The notes under the pieces: generated by a model
Database searches by the model: none
What the model was told of the DNA's origin: nothing
Seen by the model: only the letters and a program-made list of their open reading frames with translations
Position numbers and translations under genes: made by a program
In this document: one piece after another, positions 23,880 through 32,100 of the stretch
Position numbering within the stretch: the first letter of the stretch is position 1
Layout of the letters: each line of letters begins with the position of its first letter
Source: a virus
DNA: 39,121 bases
Direction: 5' to 3' (one strand)
Virus record (IMG/VR): IMGVR_UViG_3300039056_000005
Location: 1 to 39,121 of that record

Positions 23880-24142
23880 TTACCTTCTCCCGGGAACACC
23901 TTGCGCTCCCAATCAGAAATGTAGTCAGAAATCTTGTTCTTGTTGGCCAGACGATAAATGTCGCTCTTGTTCGCTCCAAGCCCTCTAGCCACACTAAGAA
24001 AGCTCACAAAATCGTGGGGGGATTTGGATATTTGGCTAACTGGCCAGACTTTCCGAACAAAAGCGCTGTCTGCCTGAACTCCACCATGAGGCTTGTAAAT
24101 CAGGCTTCCGTTCTCGTGCAGGTAGTATTCGTCTATTCTCAC
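23876..24142 (-). CDS. Small early protein of unknown function, 88 aa
   Basis: It starts at GTG 24140-24142, which overlaps the stop of the upstream membrane-protein gene (GTGA). The N-terminal part is beta-like (IDEYYLHENGSLIYKPHGG) and the C-terminal half is helical (FVSFLSVARGLGANKSDIYRL, then SDYISDWERKVF). The LGANKSDIYRLA stretch could be a DNA-binding helix pair, but the evidence is thin. It is the second gene of the leftward early operon. Confidence 0.6.
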   Translation of the reverse strand: MRIDEYYLHENGSLIYKPHGGVQADSAFVRKVWPVSQISKSPHDFVSFLSVARGLGANKSDIYRLANKNKISDYISDWERKVFPGEGK

Positions 24143-24309
24143 TTGCCACGCTCCATATTGCAGTTAATGTCAGGGTTGAATGCCGGCCAGGTGCCTTCTT
24201 CAACCATATTGCAGTAGTGCCGCTCGGCGGCTAGTTCGGCTTCGTAGTCGCTCTGTCCTACCAGGCCAATGACTATAATGATTGCGGTTATCAGTAATGC
24301 TTTCTTCAC
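24139..24309 (-). CDS. Small single-pass membrane or exported protein, 56 aa
   Basis: The first gene of the leftward operon, starting at GTG 24307-24309 just after GGAGGTG. Residues 2-18 (KKALLITAIIIVIGLVG) form a Lys-Lys-led hydrophobic helix, a signal anchor without a clear cleavage site. The short outer part has two Cys (HYCNMVEEGTWPAFNP, then INCNM) that could pair in the periplasm. Proteins of this size and layout, a hydrophobic start then a YC...WP...C tail, recur in phages. It may be a superinfection-exclusion or early membrane protein; that is inference. Its stop overlaps the next gene's start. Confidence 0.65.
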   Translation of the reverse strand: MKKALLITAIIIVIGLVGQSDYEAELAAERHYCNMVEEGTWPAFNPDINCNMERGK

Positions 24310-24331
24310 GTCCACCTCCGTTTCGACTAGC

Positions 24332-24346
24332 CAAACGCTGCGTTTG
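24332..24346. promoter_or_regulatory. Palindromic operator candidate in the divergent control region
   Basis: A perfect palindrome CAAACGC-T-GCGTTTG with a one-base centre. Its right arm overlaps the -35 box of the rightward promoter, and it lies just inside the start of the leftward transcript, so a protein bound here could repress both. The 60-residue HTH protein encoded next to it is the natural candidate ligand. Confidence 0.6.
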
Positions 24347-24372
24347 ACGTAACCTGAAAGTTAGGGTATATA
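24344..24372 (+). promoter_or_regulatory. Rightward early promoter (sigma-70 type)
   Basis: TTGACG (24344-24349), a 17-base spacer, then TATATA (24367-24372). This is close to consensus and lies about 40 bases before the HTH gene. It drives the regulator and replication genes. Confidence 0.7.
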
Positions 24373-24386
24373 TTCGCTTGTGTCAA
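24358..24386 (-). promoter_or_regulatory. Leftward early promoter (sigma-70 type)
   Basis: On the leftward strand a perfect TTGACA (24381-24386), a 17-base spacer and TAACTT (24358-24363). It overlaps the rightward promoter face to face, so the two should interfere with each other. It would start transcripts about 40 bases before the small membrane-protein gene. Confidence 0.6.
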
Positions 24387-24414
24387 CAATTATTCAATTT
24401 GGGAAATGCTAAAC

Positions 24415-24597
24415 ATGAATGAACCAAAGCTTATGACAATGGAGCAGGTGCGCCAAGGTTTGAGCGATAGGAAGCTCAAGCAGGTGTCGAGAGAGTCTGG
24501 CGTGAAATATCACACGGTCTTGGAAGTGGCTAATGGCAAGCGGCCTAACCCCACCTATGACACCTACATAGCGCTGGTGAACTATCTGACCAAGTGA
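24415..24597 (+). CDS. Small helix-turn-helix regulator (Cro-like), 60 aa
   Basis: A short XRE/Cro-type DNA-binding protein. Helices are recognisable in MEQVRQGLSDRKLKQVSRESG with the recognition helix in VKYHTVLEVANGKRPNPTYDT; the SGVKYHTV...NGKR pattern is characteristic. There is no C-terminal oligomerisation or protease domain, unlike lambda CI. I prefer ATG 24415-24417 with GGGAAA nine bases upstream; ATG 24406 is in frame but has no ribosome site. As the first gene of the rightward transcript, next to the palindrome, it probably autoregulates and switches off the divergent early promoters. Confidence 0.8.
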   Translation: MNEPKLMTMEQVRQGLSDRKLKQVSRESGVKYHTVLEVANGKRPNPTYDTYIALVNYLTK

Positions 24598-24604
24598 GGG
24601 CTTT

Positions 24605-25405
24605 ATGTCGGCACACGGATGGATAAAGCTCCATCGGTCGATGTTCGATAATGAGCTATGGATGGCAGAGCCGTTTACCAAAGCTCAGGCATGGATTGAC
24701 CTTATCGGGCACACCAATCACAAGCCAGGATCTACGTGGATTCGCGGTATAGAAGTGAAGATCGAAAGAGGCCAGCTTGCATGGTCTGAACTGACAATGG
24801 CGAAGCGCTGGCAGTGGAGCAGAAACAAAGTAAGAAGGTACTTAAAGCTTCTCGAAAAGAAGGGAATGGCGATACAACAAACTAACAAGGTAACGTCTAT
24901 CCTAACTATCTGTAATTACGAGACATACCAAGGCGACGATACAACAGACGATACAACAGACGATACAACAGACGATACAACAGAAGGACAACAGAAAGAC
25001 AACAAACGATACACAAACAAGAATGATAAGAATGAAAAGAATGAAAAGAAAACAAATACACCCGCTGCCGCGATTGATTATTCGTCATGGCCAGATAATC
25101 CATCGGAGCAGGTGTTCAACGATTGGCTTGCAGCACGGCGTAAGGCCAAAGCAACGCATAGCCAGACAGCCATGAACCAAATCGGAAAAGAATTGCGCAA
25201 AGCGGCGGCAATGGGAATATCGGTCGATGAATGTTTGGCAGAAGCAGCCACCAGGGGCTGGCGCGGATTTAAAGCGGAGTGGTTACAAAATGAAAAACAT
25301 CAACGAAACGGTAGGCAAGGTATCCCAACATTTACAACGGACCCAGACGACACCAGTTGGGCAGAAGGATTCGACCCCAACTCAGGCGACCTCGAAAACC
25401 TTTGA
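24605..25405 (+). CDS. Replication initiator, lambda O-like, 266 aa
   Basis: The N-terminal 110 residues (GWIKLHRSMFDNELWMAEPFT, QAWIDLIGHTNHKPGSTW, KRWQWSRNKVRRYLKLLEKKG) are a winged-helix DNA-binding domain as in O-like and DnaD-like initiators. A tandem DDTT repeat follows (residues 111-127), then a Lys/Asn/Glu-rich linker. A C-terminal domain (FNDWLAARRKAKATHSQTAM, LAEAATRGWRGFKAEW) would interact with the helicase loader. The repeated DNA inside the gene resembles origin iterons of lambda. The next gene is lambda P-like and overlaps by 116 bases, so together they would load the host DnaB helicase at the origin. Confidence 0.8.
   Translation: MSAHGWIKLHRSMFDNELWMAEPFTKAQAWIDLIGHTNHKPGSTWIRGIEVKIERGQLAWSELTMAKRWQWSRNKVRRYLKLLEKKGMAIQQTNKVTSILTICNYETYQGDDTTDDTTDDTTDDTTEGQQKDNKRYTNKNDKNEKNEKKTNTPAAAIDYSSWPDNPSEQVFNDWLAARRKAKATHSQTAMNQIGKELRKAAAMGISVDECLAEAATRGWRGFKAEWLQNEKHQRNGRQGIPTFTTDPDDTSWAEGFDPNSGDLENL
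24869..25060 (+). other. Candidate phage replication origin
   Basis: The iterons are directly followed by about 70 bases that are very rich in A on the + strand (24983-25052, for example GAATGAAAAGAATGAAAAG), which would melt easily. Iterons then an A-rich tract inside the initiator gene is the architecture of the lambda origin, where O binds iterons and the AT-rich side opens. The origin call is inference from this arrangement. Confidence 0.6.
24935..24982 (+). repeat. Four perfect 12-base iterons inside the initiator gene
   Basis: GACGATACAACA occurs four times head to tail without mismatch (24935-24946, 24947-24958, 24959-24970, 24971-24982). Degenerate copies follow at 24983-25015, and one partial copy (GCGATACAACA) lies about 65 bases upstream near 24870. 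In protein they read DDTT repeats. Confidence 0.95.
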
Positions 25406-26003
25406 GGAAATGGACACCAAGGTTATCAATCGCCTGTTTCAGAGACTGCAGGAGATATTCCCAAAATGGCGTGAAATATGGCAGTCAGACGGCGAAGTGA
25501 AAGCAGCCAAGCGGCAGTGGGCAAAGCAACTTGTGAAAGCGGGCGTCAGTGACATTAAGATGATTCAGGAAGGACTAGAGCAGGCCAGGGCTTGTGGTTG
25601 GGTTCGCCCTCCTAGCGCTGGCCAGTTTGTGTCCTGGTGCTTGGAAGCAGCCAAAGAGCGAAACGGTATCCCAGGAAAGGATAACGCCATAAGCCAGATG
25701 ATGGCGCTTCTGCGTAAAGGCGATCATAGCCGGCGCCGATCCAGTTTGAGCCCTGCCATGTATACTATGAGCCGTTTCATTGACTGGTATGAAATAAAAA
25801 CCAAAGATTCCGACAAGGCGGCCAAGGCTATGGCCCGGGCTTATGACGAAATGATTGACCACTGGATGCACGGGCATGATTTCTATCAACAGCCAACAAT
25901 GATTGAGCACGGCAATCCAACAGGCGTTGTCACTGAGTCCAGTCGCAAGAAAGGCAGGGAAACACTGGCAAAGCTCATGGGGGAATTGAAGGGTGCCGAT
26001 TGA
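25290..26003 (+). CDS. Replication protein P-like helicase loader, 237 aa
   Basis: Start ATG 25290-25292 with GGAGTGG nine bases upstream; the frame from 25227 has no such site. The central part fits the lambda P family: INRLFQRLQEIFPKWREIW, KRQWAKQLVKAGVSDIKMIQ, EQARACGWVRPPSAGQFVSWC, where the P-S-A/P-G-Q-F-V-x-W-C block is diagnostic. The C-terminal half has SLSPAMYTMSRFIDWYEIK and a helical end. P-type proteins capture host DnaB and deliver it to the initiator-origin complex, so this phage probably uses the host helicase and polymerase. It overlaps the initiator gene by 116 bases and the next gene by 11. Confidence 0.85.
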   Translation: MKNINETVGKVSQHLQRTQTTPVGQKDSTPTQATSKTFEEMDTKVINRLFQRLQEIFPKWREIWQSDGEVKAAKRQWAKQLVKAGVSDIKMIQEGLEQARACGWVRPPSAGQFVSWCLEAAKERNGIPGKDNAISQMMALLRKGDHSRRRSSLSPAMYTMSRFIDWYEIKTKDSDKAAKAMARAYDEMIDHWMHGHDFYQQPTMIEHGNPTGVVTESSRKKGRETLAKLMGELKGAD

Positions 26004-26595
26004 AGTCATGCTGGTGAAAGGCCAGGACGGATCCTTGCGGCCGGCGTCAGCGGCAGACCAGGAACACATGGGTAAATTCAAAACCGGCCAGGCGGTGCGG
26101 GTCACGGTGACACAGATCAAAGCCCGGTCCCTGCAGCACCACAGGCTGTATTGGGGCGGGCTCATTGAGATCACCATGGATTATTGGGAGCCCACAGGCG
26201 GCCTGGTATCCGCCAGCGAAACGGGCACGCTCAAGCGGTTCGCGGATTGGCTAGACAGGCAGGGCGGCAATTCTGGCGCCGTGCGTAGGGCTTGCTCTGC
26301 GTTTCTCGATGAACTAAGGCATTCACGCGGGCAACGGATAGACAGCCCTCACAAGTCCCGTGAGGCGCTTCACGAATGGATCAAGGTTGAGGCGGGATAC
26401 TTCGATTACGTTATGGCACCCAACGGTGTGACGAAAAAGCCCCGGTCCATAAACTTCAATGCCATGGACCAGGACGAATTCAACGATTTTTACAAGGCGG
26501 CCTTCAACGTCTGCTGGCGGCTTATCCTTTCCCGTGTGTTTGAGGATCAACAGCAACTGGAAAATACCATTAACCAGCTGCTGGCGATTGGTTAA
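25993..26595 (+). CDS. DUF1367 family protein, 200 aa
   Basis: The C-terminal half carries the family pattern: IKVEAGYFDYVMAPNGVTKK, PRSINFNAMDQDEFNDFYKAA and a final helix. The N-terminal part has KFKTGQAVRVTVTQIKARSL followed by QHHRLYWGGL, the HHRxYW-like element at which NinB- and DUF1367-type proteins resemble each other. In lambdoid phages DUF1367 genes lie directly downstream of replication genes, as here, and are suspected recombination accessories; no activity is established. The start is GTG 25993-25995 (GGGGGA upstream); ATG 26008 is an alternative. It ends the rightward operon, meeting leftward short frames head-on. Confidence 0.8.
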   Translation: MPIEVMLVKGQDGSLRPASAADQEHMGKFKTGQAVRVTVTQIKARSLQHHRLYWGGLIEITMDYWEPTGGLVSASETGTLKRFADWLDRQGGNSGAVRRACSAFLDELRHSRGQRIDSPHKSREALHEWIKVEAGYFDYVMAPNGVTKKPRSINFNAMDQDEFNDFYKAAFNVCWRLILSRVFEDQQQLENTINQLLAIG

Positions 26596-26668
26596 TCTCA
26601 GCCGCGCCAATGTCCATATCGGCGGGCGTGTCAGCGGCGTTGATGATGATTTTTTTAATCTGTATCAC
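26570..26668 (-). CDS. Very short reading frame at the convergent end, 32 aa
   Basis: A GTG (26666-26668) follows directly on the stop of the preceding 25-codon frame, with GGAGG just upstream, and reads VIQIKKIIINAADTPADMDI to a stop at 26570-26572, overlapping the end of the DUF1367 gene head-on. The ribosome site is good but the product is tiny. It may be a genuine micro-protein or the rest of a deleted gene. Confidence 0.3.
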   Translation of the reverse strand: MIQIKKIIINAADTPADMDIGAAEINQSPAAG

Positions 26669-26825
26669 TCAAACCTCCGCGCAACCAAGCCGGCGCAATA
26701 CCGGCCTTACGACGTATTCTCTGAGTTGTCCTGGGTGGATTGTCATCTAAACACTCCTTATCGACCAACCGTCCAAAGGTGCCATCTGGTGAGTATGCAA
26801 ATCTGGTCAGGGCGAGTGTGGTCAT
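26655..26825 (-). pseudogene. Remnant of a DUF5675-like gene, 56 codons
   Basis: Downstream of the tailspike an ATG opens the frame TTLALTRFAYSPDGTFGRLV, which I recognise as the beginning of DUF5675-like proteins (typically about 130-150 aa) found near tail and lysis genes of marine phages. After that the similarity stops abruptly and the frame continues with unrelated residues to a TAA at 26655. The expected middle and C-terminus are missing. I read this as a deletion scar. The family call rests on about 20 residues. Confidence 0.4.
26669..26746 (-). pseudogene. Truncated 25-codon frame (VRP...LG-type phage protein start)
   Basis: An ATG with AAGGAG seven bases upstream reads TIHPGQLREYVVRPVLRRLG and stops five codons later. 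The LR.YVVRP.L..LG pattern resembles the first residues of a phage protein family whose members continue for 150 or more residues with WSPAAENLVLGT-like text. Nothing of that continuation is present here. It overlaps the DUF5675-like remnant in another frame, so at most one of the two can be intact in origin. Confidence 0.35.
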
Positions 26826-26851
26826 ATATTCTCGGACACCGAAAATTAAGA

Positions 26852-29107
26852 TCAGTTCCAGCTATTGCCTGTGCTTTTGATTGTAGCACCCACTGCTGAT
26901 ACTCTTCCTGTAATTGAGCCATTACTGCAACCGCTGACAATTACAAAATCTGACGCCTGCATCCGTATATCAGAGCCTGAAATCGCCTGAGTGAAATGGC
27001 AGGCACTAATTATCGCATTTTTTGCATAAATACCATCTATGTGATAAGCGGTGTTAAGGTCAAAACTTACGCCGTTAACGATGAGCGTTGCTTTGTTCAA
27101 GCTGTTTCCGTTTAGATATAACCCCCTTGATCCTGCCCCTTTGATGCTCCCGCCGTTAATCACATACTTTATTTCTGACGCTGATGGTATATTTTCAAAA
27201 AGAATTCCCCCAGTGCATTCATCAATGTCATTGTTTGAGAGGAATAAGCTTTTCATGAATCCAACCCTTATTCCATAAAGTCCTCCAGATACGACATTGC
27301 CACTAACAGTGCATCTATAACTTAATGTTGCTCCGTCTGCCGGACCTTGTATGTATATGCCTGAGTTGTTTTCTCCGGATAAGCGAATAACGTTATTTTC
27401 GCAAACCCAATCAGTCACATCTTCTGCAATTGTCGAGTGAGTCATGGCGATCGCAGAGGATGAGCCTGCATTGTTATCGCCATCAACAATATTATTTGAA
27501 CAAATTACGCGGTTGCTTCTTGTTATCTTAAATGGCGTATAGTAGTAATCTTTTGCTGTGTTGTTAGTAATTACTGTGTTTTCTGACCTATTGTAAAGAT
27601 CTACGCACCCAATATAATGAAATCCGCCTGTTATCGGCTTTCTCTGTCCAACCCTCTCAAAATAACAGCCATCAACAACAATGCTGCTATAGCTGTGCAG
27701 AGATATATCTTGTACATCAAATATAAAACCACCACCAGCAGCGTCAGCAACCAAAACAGATGAATTCTTGACAATGCAGTTAGTGAATCTTACGTTAGCG
27801 GTCGTGCTTGAAATTCTGAAATTTACCGCCTGAGTTTGTTCGCCAGTTATTCCGGTTGCCTCTGCCATATCGTAAAATTTGCAACTATCAATTATTGCCG
27901 TGTCAATTGGAGCGTTTGGACAGTGCACACCTGAAAAAACTGAGTTGATAAATGTAACACCTAAAACCTCTATGTTTGTACCTGTAAAATTAATACATGA
28001 CTTTAGCCTATCAGTCTGATTTGATTGATTCCCGTCAAAGGTTATATCGCCATCAATGAAGATAGAATCTGTTGCAGAAATCATATGGCTATTGCTTAAG
28101 GCGGCGAGAACAATTTTCGAGGAGCCTGTACAGGTCAAATAAATACTGGCTACTGAGGATAGCCCTGTAATGCTGTATATCGCAGAATCTATTAATTCCA
28201 CAGGAAGTTGAAGAGAAAGCACAGAGTTCAGGGAGGCAGTGTCATCAGCAGTTCCGTTTCCGACAGCGCCAGCCATTTCAGGGGTTAGTTTTCCTGAAAG
28301 AATTCTTTTAAATCTTCCGGTTGTTATCGAAGTAGCTTTAAAGATTGTTACGCCATTAGCGGTTTCTGTGCTTGTAGCATCCCAATAAAACGGACCGCCG
28401 CCAACATCCGTGCCTGCGTAATATCCTGTTACCTCATATCTCGAACCATCAGCAGGCTCAGAGGCAATAGCCTCAAGCTCCGCCACACTACCCACATAAA
28501 TGGTGCGCTTGTCCAGAGCCTGAGTCACCGTGTCAGAGGTGCCGGTGTGGGATACTAGGTCGGAGCCAAGGGACGAAAAAGCAGCAACTATGTTTCTTTC
28601 TGCATATTGTGCTGTTGAAGATATCGTGGCGCCGTCGAGCATACTTAATTCAACGGTTGTTTTTCCGTCTGCATAAGTGGCACTGACTACAGTGCCAAAA
28701 ACAAAACCAAAGTCCTGCTTCACCCGAATCGCAACGCCTTTCACGTATTCATCGGTCAGCCCACCATCCACAGTGAACGTGGTGGTGTTCACCTGCGTGA
28801 TATTGCGCTGGCGAACCCACTCCTTCTGAAGTTGGCTCGGATCACTTACTGGATCACTGGTCCAGACTTCTACATCGTCGGCATCCTTCACCACGACTTT
28901 GTAGCTGCCGTTCAAAAATATATCGGCATAACCTGCGCCATTCAGGATTACAGGGTTGGCGTTCTGTGTTTCTCCGCCCTCAGTAGTGAAGGTTGCTTTA
29001 GGTGTGTTAGTTCCTGCCTGGTAGGTGTAAACCTTGCCGAAGGCCAGCGGTTTTCCGGTGTCGCTGTCCCAGGCGTAAAACTTGGGACCAATGATTGCTA
29101 CTGCCAT
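26852..29107 (-). CDS. Tailspike / receptor-binding protein with beta-helix, 751 aa
   Basis: Residues 1-110 are the conserved adaptor that plugs podovirus spikes to the tail: MAVAIIGPKFYAWDSDTGKPL, FGKVYTYQAGTNTPKATF, VILNGAGYADIFLNGSYKVVV. Residues about 110-270 form a stem and linker (TLTPEMAGAVGNGTADDTASL at about 273-293 opens the spike). Residues 275-745 are a right-handed parallel beta-helix, with repeated strand and turn patterns such as NVRFTNCIVKNSS and NNTAKDYYYTPFK, as in polysaccharide-cleaving spikes. The helix-coding part is markedly AT-rich compared with the adaptor part. It would bind and probably trim a surface polysaccharide. The catalytic residues are not identifiable by eye. 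Confidence 0.88.
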   Translation of the reverse strand: MAVAIIGPKFYAWDSDTGKPLAFGKVYTYQAGTNTPKATFTTEGGETQNANPVILNGAGYADIFLNGSYKVVVKDADDVEVWTSDPVSDPSQLQKEWVRQRNITQVNTTTFTVDGGLTDEYVKGVAIRVKQDFGFVFGTVVSATYADGKTTVELSMLDGATISSTAQYAERNIVAAFSSLGSDLVSHTGTSDTVTQALDKRTIYVGSVAELEAIASEPADGSRYEVTGYYAGTDVGGGPFYWDATSTETANGVTIFKATSITTGRFKRILSGKLTPEMAGAVGNGTADDTASLNSVLSLQLPVELIDSAIYSITGLSSVASIYLTCTGSSKIVLAALSNSHMISATDSIFIDGDITFDGNQSNQTDRLKSCINFTGTNIEVLGVTFINSVFSGVHCPNAPIDTAIIDSCKFYDMAEATGITGEQTQAVNFRISSTTANVRFTNCIVKNSSVLVADAAGGGFIFDVQDISLHSYSSIVVDGCYFERVGQRKPITGGFHYIGCVDLYNRSENTVITNNTAKDYYYTPFKITRSNRVICSNNIVDGDNNAGSSSAIAMTHSTIAEDVTDWVCENNVIRLSGENNSGIYIQGPADGATLSYRCTVSGNVVSGGLYGIRVGFMKSLFLSNNDIDECTGGILFENIPSASEIKYVINGGSIKGAGSRGLYLNGNSLNKATLIVNGVSFDLNTAYHIDGIYAKNAIISACHFTQAISGSDIRMQASDFVIVSGCSNGSITGRVSAVGATIKSTGNSWN

Positions 29108-29132
29108 GGTGTCTCTCCTGGTTGTTTCGCTG

Positions 29133-29142
29133 ATTATAGCCT
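29133..29142 (-). promoter_or_regulatory. Candidate promoter box before the tailspike
   Basis: AGGCTATAAT on the leftward strand, containing a perfect TATAAT, lies at the stop codon of the giant gene and about 25 bases before the tailspike start. The same ten bases occur before the scaffold gene. No good -35 box is seen, so an activator may be needed, or the match may be chance. Confidence 0.4.
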
Positions 29143-32100
29143 ACGGCATTTCGTCATGTACTTGCTCCAGGGCATCCTTGGCCTGGCGGTAAAATTTCTC
29201 AAGAGCCCGGTTTTTCTGCTCATAGTAGCTTTCAATCGCTGATTCTTTCTGCTCGGCAGTCATGTTCTCGTTGTACTTGTACGAGGCTATGATTTCCTGC
29301 TGATCGTCAAAAGCATTGTCGATCTGACTGAAGGCGCCATTCAGGCCAATCAGGATCTGGTTCACCTTATCCCCGGCAAACTCCGGCGCCTTGGATGGAT
29401 CACGGATGGCCTCACGCTGCAGCATGTTGAACGTCTGCTGTGCGGCGGCGGCCTTTACCTTCAGATCCCAATAGCCTTCTGTCCATTTTGTCCGGTATGG
29501 CACTTTCTGGCCAACGAACTGGTGCGTCATGTAATCAATCGGCGCGCCCCGGTTGAACGGGCGCGGCCCCCAATCGTCCTGCTTCCACAGGGCGGCCTCT
29601 GACGCATCGGCAATAATCATCTCCACATAGCGCAGAAATCCCTTGCTGTAGTGCTCTGCCACCAACGGTGATACCCCCAGGTATTCACCCAGCTTGCGGT
29701 ACATGATGGGCGTGCGGTCGGTGTACTGGTATTCAGCCGGGATATCCATCATGTAATGCGGCACCACGGGCGCCCCGGTGAACTTCTCATTGCGCTGAAC
29801 TTCTACCCAGGGCTGAAGGATACCGGGATAATCCCCGATACCAACGGTGTTCACCAGGGCCCATGCCAGGTGTTCGGATGCTTCTTTTCCGTCCCTTTTC
29901 TTCACATAGTCCAGGCCTACTTCCGGCAACGTGGCAAAGATATGGCCAAGGTCATACGGGCGAGGGATCTTGAACGGCGTGTCGGCGCCGGGGATGAAGA
30001 TCCACCAGAAGCGGGCTTTCTGGTCTGGCGTCAGCTGCTGGTACCGCTCATCATCCTGGTTCAGCAACCACAAGATCACACTCATCATGGTCAGCACACT
30101 GCCTTTCATCAGGAACACGGCTTTTTTATCAGTCATGCGTGCCAGGTTGGTGCCTTTCATTTCCCCGCGGATCTCGGAAAATTCCCGGGCGGCCTTGTCC
30201 AGCCCCTGAATGCCGGCGTTCATAAACGGCACGGTGCGCAGGAACTTGGCCCACAACTCATTGCGGCCCATCTTGCTAAAGTCGGTAGCGATCTCCCTGG
30301 CCTCCCAGGCGGCCTCCATCGGTGACGTGCCTTTCTTCACACCCAACTCATAATCACCAATGCGCGAACCGTACTCGAAAGCGCTGGTGAAGCGGTCCCA
30401 GCCGGCCAGGAACTTTGCGGCCGCATCCCAGCCGGATTCGCTCGGCAGGTCCAGCCGGCGCCGGTCGCGGGTTTCCTGTGTCCGGGCCTCGATCCTGGTA
30501 CCGTAACCGCCACCCTGCAGCCGGAATTCCTTGTAGATCTTGGTATTGAACATGAAGTGCCCCATGCCCTTGAGCGTGCTGTAGACCGGAATGAATCGGT
30601 TGCGGCTCATAATGGCGGAACTGACAGTATCCCTGACGGCGTTCGGCCCCAGGAACTGGAACATGCTGGTAACCGTCCGGGTCTGCAGGTTCTTCACCCG
30701 GTACAGAGCATTCATCACGGCGCCACTGCGAAGCCCGCTCAGGCCGGTGAGCATATCCACCAGCAACGGCTCATGCACTTCAAAGTACACCCGCTTGCCA
30801 TTCACCACGGCGCTGTCCACGTAGGTTTCCGTGGTCTGCGGCTTGTGCCCGAAGGTCCAGAAACTCAGCAATGCCGGGTTGGCTTCCAGGGCGGCGGCGA
30901 TATCCTCCACGTCCGTCACCTGTGCGTCCGGATCTCCGGCCATAATCATGCCGTCCTTGCTCACGGTCAGCCCCATTTCCGCCATGGCCTCGGCCATCTT
31001 GGCGGCCATCTGTGCCTGCTCAACCTGCACCTTCTTGCTGTCCGGTGCGATCTTCGCGGCAAACAGGGCGCCGTCCTGGCTGTTCATAATGTCGTTGTAG
31101 AGCGTTGCCTTGGCGCGGGCGATAATGGCGGCCCGTATATTCGATTGCAGGCTTTCGACAATGTTTTCTGCTATTTCCCGAGTGTTTTGATACCCACCCC
31201 TTAGCTGACTTTGTATGTCACCAGCGCCCATTTCGTGGCCATCCTCAATGCGCTGAATTACACGATGGAACGGCACGTAGTTCTGGTTCATCTTCTTGAA
31301 AGCTCGGCGCTGGCTTTCGTCAATCAGCCCCATCTGCACGTAGAAATCCAGCATCCTGCCATTGAACTTCTGGAACTCATCGAACACCTGCGGGAATTCC
31401 GGGTATTTCTGGCCCAGGGCAAGGCCGGCGTCAATCTCCTGGTCGGTGAAAAGGTTTTCTCGGCCCTGCTTCATCAGTTCCTGGCCTCGTCTGGCCTTAA
31501 AATACTCCATAAGAGCATCAAACCTTGGCCACCCGTGTTTGGCCACTGGCTTAAACACCTCATTCAATCCCTTTCCGCTGAACTCAAAGTAACCATCTTC
31601 AGTAAGCCTTGGCGTGCCGTCTTTCATGACGGCCTCATGCACGGATTCGGCGCCGTTCAGCATCTGGAACTGCTTGTACGGGCTCACCATGGCTTCGCCA
31701 ACTTCGCCCTTCAGCGTGCGCTCAACCACCTTGGCAGCATGGATCTTGTCAATCACCTGCTGACGATACCGCTCCAGTGGGTAACTGCTCTGGTATTCGA
31801 TTATCTGCTGCCTAGGCGTTAGCTCACGGCCAGACTTGGCCCGAAACTGTGCCCGTGGCCCCTGCAGGTACCAGCGGTGCATTTCGTCCTGCAGGCGCTT
31901 CATCTTGCGATCCAGCACGGCATCATCTTTCATCACCTGTTCAAACCTCTGCGTGAACAGTGGTGCCCTGGCCTTGGCCTCGCTGTAGTTGGTCAGCCAC
32001 AGGCGCACGAACTCGGCAAAACCTTCCTTGGCCTTCAGGTTCTTCTTGCTGGTGTAGCTCAACGCCTCCACTTCCTTGCGGTATTTGCTGTCCTTGTACT

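Noticed and set aside
1117-24309. tRNA genes
   Set aside because: No cloverleaf with a convincing T-loop GTTCRANNC and matching acceptor stem was noticed by eye in the short intergenic spaces; this was not an exhaustive search.
24935-24982. Iterons as a CRISPR array
   Set aside because: The 12-base units are directly tandem with no spacers, lie within a coding frame and have no cas genes nearby.
26685-26706. GCCGG...CCGGC hairpin as a bidirectional terminator between convergent operons
   Set aside because: The stem is only five bases plus a bulge and no T run follows it in either direction; the T7 run at 26650-26656 is too far away.
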